Source: a virus
Length of the DNA stretch: 64,000 bases
IMG/VR virus record: IMGVR_UViG_3300044716_000883
Span: 115,382-179,381 of that record
Strand: one strand, 5' to 3'
Shown here: positions 61,920 through 64,000 of the stretch, one piece after another
Numbering within the stretch: position 1 is the first letter of the stretch
Layout: each line of letters opens with the position of its first letter
The notes under the pieces: generated by a model
Database searches by the model: none
What the model was told of the DNA's origin: nothing
The model's input: only the letters and a program-made list of their open reading frames with translations
Made by a program: the position numbers and the translations under genes

Positions 61920-62205
61920 GAAACTTGACAAAAACCTAGAAAAATTACGTCGCAAGATGCTTCGTGAAGAGTACGAACAACAACACCCACACCATAGTGA
62001 AGGCTTGTGGGAAGAATTAAATTTAGAAAATAACAGCTACTGGGATGTAGACCATCTAGAGAAAAAAAATGCAAAAACAAACCAGGGTATCAAATACTGG
62101 GAAGAAAGGTATGCTAATGCATCTGGTAATATGGGAAAATGGTATTGTCAAATTAGAATTAATAAATTAAAAAAGAAACTCCACACCTATGAAAATAAGT
62201 CATGA
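61912..62205 (+). CDS. Unknown small charged protein within the 7-deazaguanine set
   Basis: A 97-residue protein, highly charged (SKKLDKNLEKLRRKMLREEYEQQHPHHSEGLWEELNLENNSYWDVDHLEKKNAKTNQG). It overlaps queD by 8 bases and the dpdA-like gene by 17 bases, so it is part of the same unit. It could aid the transglycosylase or DNA binding. I do not recognise a family. Confidence 0.6.
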   Translation: MSKKLDKNLEKLRRKMLREEYEQQHPHHSEGLWEELNLENNSYWDVDHLEKKNAKTNQGIKYWEERYANASGNMGKWYCQIRINKLKKKLHTYENKS

Positions 62206-62974
62206 GCTGCCTTTAGGCTTAATGCATTATGCTTACCAATGGAATGATTACGATTATTGCTTACCACATTTAATTGATCACTACGACCAATACAGAATAT
62301 TCTTTCAGAAATCACGTTTAGATAAACGTTTTATTATAATGGATAATGGTTTATTCGAAGGAGTAGTTCACACAACTGAAGATTTATTAGAAAAGATTAA
62401 TTTAGTACGCCCTGACATATTCATAGTACCAGACGCTTGGAATGATGCTACAACTACTCTTCGCAACGCTAAGAGTTGGATGATTAATTACAAGCAACAT
62501 CTACCAGAAGGTGTTAATCTAATGGCAGTATGTCAAGGACAAGATATAGGTGAATTAATTACAACATATCAAACATTAGTTGATTTAGGTTATACCCACA
62601 TTGCATTTAATCATTCTAGTATTGCATACCAAAAAGAATATGGCAATCTAGAACATCTAAAAGCAGCAATGTATGGTAGAATGGAATTAATTAGACGTTT
62701 AGTCCAATCAGATATTATCAGAAAATCATTCTATCATCACTTATTAGGTTGTTCATTACCACAAGAATTTATGTCATATGCTGATTGGAAATTTATCAAA
62801 TCAGTGGATACGTCTAATCCAATTTTAGTTGGAGCTGAAGGGGTAAGATACACTGATAGTGGTATTAGTTTCAAACCAAAAGAAAAACTTGAACATTATT
62901 TTGAGAAAGATTTAAGCGGGCAGAAAGAAGATATTATATTTAATGTACACAAGTTTAAATCATTTATTAAATAA
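62189..62974 (+). CDS. dpdA: DNA-guanine transglycosylase-like protein (DpdA/TGT family)
   Basis: A 261-residue protein, shorter than bacterial TGT (~380), like the phage DpdA forms. FIIMDNGLFEG is the D-x-G nucleophile-type region; PDIFIVPDAWNDATTTL; LMAVCQGQD (the QG motif); HHLLGCSLPQEF (H-LG-G-type); SVDTSNPILVGAEG (SxDxS). These mirror TGT. It would swap guanine in DNA for a preQ0-type base. The position between QueD and QueC supports it. Confidence 0.75.
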   Translation: MKISHELPLGLMHYAYQWNDYDYCLPHLIDHYDQYRIFFQKSRLDKRFIIMDNGLFEGVVHTTEDLLEKINLVRPDIFIVPDAWNDATTTLRNAKSWMINYKQHLPEGVNLMAVCQGQDIGELITTYQTLVDLGYTHIAFNHSSIAYQKEYGNLEHLKAAMYGRMELIRRLVQSDIIRKSFYHHLLGCSLPQEFMSYADWKFIKSVDTSNPILVGAEGVRYTDSGISFKPKEKLEHYFEKDLSGQKEDIIFNVHKFKSFIK

Positions 62975-62980
62975 AAAGTT

Positions 62981-63181
62981 ATGACAGAATTTATTTCACT
63001 TTACGATTATTTAGGTAAAGCAGCAGGTAAAGAATTAGGTAAGCAAGTAGCAGAAGTTGCATCAGCATCTAGAGTACCATGCAAAACAAGACAAGTATCA
63101 AATACAAAATATGCTGGTCCTGTTATGTTATATCCAAGAATATTTTTGGAGTTATATTTTATAGCACATAATAACGCTTAA
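62981..63181 (+). CDS. Small unknown protein before queC
   Basis: A 66-residue protein: TEFISLYDYLGKAAGKELGKQVAEVASASRVPCKTRQVSNTKYAG and a hydrophobic C-terminus (FLELYFIAH). A Gly/Lys helix with a tail. No family is recognised. The end of the gene forms part of a hairpin (63173-63196). Confidence 0.55.
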   Translation: MTEFISLYDYLGKAAGKELGKQVAEVASASRVPCKTRQVSNTKYAGPVMLYPRIFLELYFIAHNNA

Positions 63182-63196
63182 ACGGGAGTAAGCGTT
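63173..63196 (+). terminator. Hairpin before queC, weak terminator
   Basis: AACGCTTA/TAAGCGTT, an 8-base stem with an 8-base loop, covers the end of the previous gene. The following bases TAATAAG are not a T-run, so it may be an RNA-stability hairpin rather than a true terminator. Confidence 0.4.
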
Positions 63197-63237
63197 TAAT
63201 AAGTAAATACGATCCCAAACAAATAAATTCATTTTAA

Positions 63238-64000
63238 ATGAAACAAGCAGTTTTATCATTATCAGGTGGTATGGACAGTAGTTCATTATTGTTACACCTA
63301 TTAGCTAATGGCTATGAAGTAACAGCATTGGGTTTTGATTATGGTCAAAAGCACAAAGTAGAATTAGAGCGTGCTACATCATTAGTTGACTATGTAAATG
63401 AAAAAAACTGTGGATGTGGTGGTAAACCTATCTACGGAAATATAACATTTCAAATTATTAAATTAGATGGTTTATCTCAATTATTAAATTCATCTTTAGT
63501 AACTGGTGGTAGTGATGTTCCTGAAGGACACTACGAACAAGACAACATGAAAGAAACAGTTGTACCTAATCGTAATAAGATTTTCTCTTCATTAATTCAA
63601 GCTGTAGCATTATCGCTTGCAACTAAAGATTTAGGAGGTGGAGTTTTAGAAAAAAGAGATGTAGCTATTGCTATGGGTATTCATGCTGGTGATCATGCTA
63701 TTTATCCTGATTGTAGACAAGAGTTCCGTGATGTTGATTTTGAAGCATTTAAAACAGGCAATTGGGACTCAGAATTAGTATACCACTACACTCCATATCT
63801 TGAAGTTAATAAATTTGATATTTTAGAGGACGGGCAAAGATCTTGTGATATCTTGGGTCTCGATTTTAATGAGGTATATAAGCGTACTAATACATCTTAT
63901 AAACCAATTTACTACTGTCAAGGAGATGAATATGGTGAATGGTATTCTGATTATAAATCAGCTGCATCAGTAGAGCGTATTGAAGCATTCATTAAATTAG
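63238..64000 (+). CDS. queC: 7-cyano-7-deazaguanine synthase, QueC (3' end outside window)
   Basis: The frame is open from ATG 63238 to the window end (254 codons). MKQAVLSLSGGMDSSSLLLHL has the PP-loop SGGMDS. GFDYGQKHKVELERA and NRNKIFSSLIQAVALSLA are family-typical, as are GIHAGDHAIYPDCRQEF and RSCDILGLDFNEVYKRTNTSYKP. The last two Cys-containing elements are near the zinc site. It turns 7-carboxy-7-deazaguanine into preQ0 with ATP and ammonia. It is the last gene here. Confidence 0.93.
   Translation, partial: MKQAVLSLSGGMDSSSLLLHLLANGYEVTALGFDYGQKHKVELERATSLVDYVNEKNCGCGGKPIYGNITFQIIKLDGLSQLLNSSLVTGGSDVPEGHYEQDNMKETVVPNRNKIFSSLIQAVALSLATKDLGGGVLEKRDVAIAMGIHAGDHAIYPDCRQEFRDVDFEAFKTGNWDSELVYHYTPYLEVNKFDILEDGQRSCDILGLDFNEVYKRTNTSYKPIYYCQGDEYGEWYSDYKSAASVERIEAFIKL

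Noticed and set aside
1-64000. tRNA genes, integrase, insertion sequences or attachment sites
   Set aside because: None recognised on reading; gaps between genes are too short for tRNAs, and no transposase- or integrase-like frame was seen.

Overview
This window looks like part of the genome of a large, tailed, T4-related phage with a contractile tail (myovirus). All genes are on the plus strand, packed with 0-50 base gaps or short ATGA/TAATG-type overlaps. The DNA is AT-rich. Starts are mostly preceded by A-rich sequence rather than a clear Shine-Dalgarno site, and junctions carry AT-rich TAnnTTT-like boxes. Both traits point to a Bacteroidota host, but this is an inference. No tRNA, rRNA, CRISPR array, integrase or insertion sequence was seen. 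No gap longer than about 200 bases lacks a gene.

Layout: (1) 1-1332: the end of a gp15-like tail terminator, a stand-alone copy of its C-terminal domain, and a small structural gene. (2) 1402-16710: tail fibre and receptor-binding genes. These comprise a 2369-residue fibre with 75-base repeats, a Gly-rich adhesin with a LamG domain, two more LamG proteins, and a collagen-like fibre with a C-terminal S74 self-cleaving chaperone. (3) 16731-38117: a 21-kb accessory island. It holds glycosyltransferases, two of which are GT7-type enzymes with a LamG domain inserted, methyltransferases, a twitch-type radical SAM protein, an NAD-sugar epimerase, three SGNH hydrolases, a UDP-sugar dehydrogenase and a carbamoyltransferase. 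It also holds APS-kinase-like and HxGH nucleotidyltransferase genes, a HAD phosphatase, a sulfotransferase, a 2OG oxygenase and a GNAT. (4) 38186-52208: tail morphogenesis, with sheath (gp18), tube (gp19), gp26, a gp51-like protein lacking a start codon, tape measure, baseplate proteins, a gp53-like LysM protein and a hub with a fused lysozyme-like domain. (5) 52244-60829: replication, with a short family A polymerase, gp32, UvsX, 5'-3' exonuclease, DnaB-like helicase, thioredoxin and class II ribonucleotide reductase. (6) 60832-64000: small genes and a 7-deazaguanine set of QueD, a DpdA/TGT-like transglycosylase and QueC (cut by the window end).

How it fits together: in T4, genes 15 and 18 are separated only by the terminase genes 16 and 17. 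Here that interval holds the whole fibre block and the glycan island. The island looks able to make, activate and transfer decorated sugars (oxidised, carbamoylated, possibly methylated, sulfated or deacylated), either onto the virion or onto the host surface. QueC, QueD and the DpdA-like protein suggest that the phage DNA carries a 7-deazaguanine base. The most novel points are the probable frameshift fusion of gp26 and gp51, the LamG-in-GT7 enzymes, the island itself, and the junction motif ATATTTATA.
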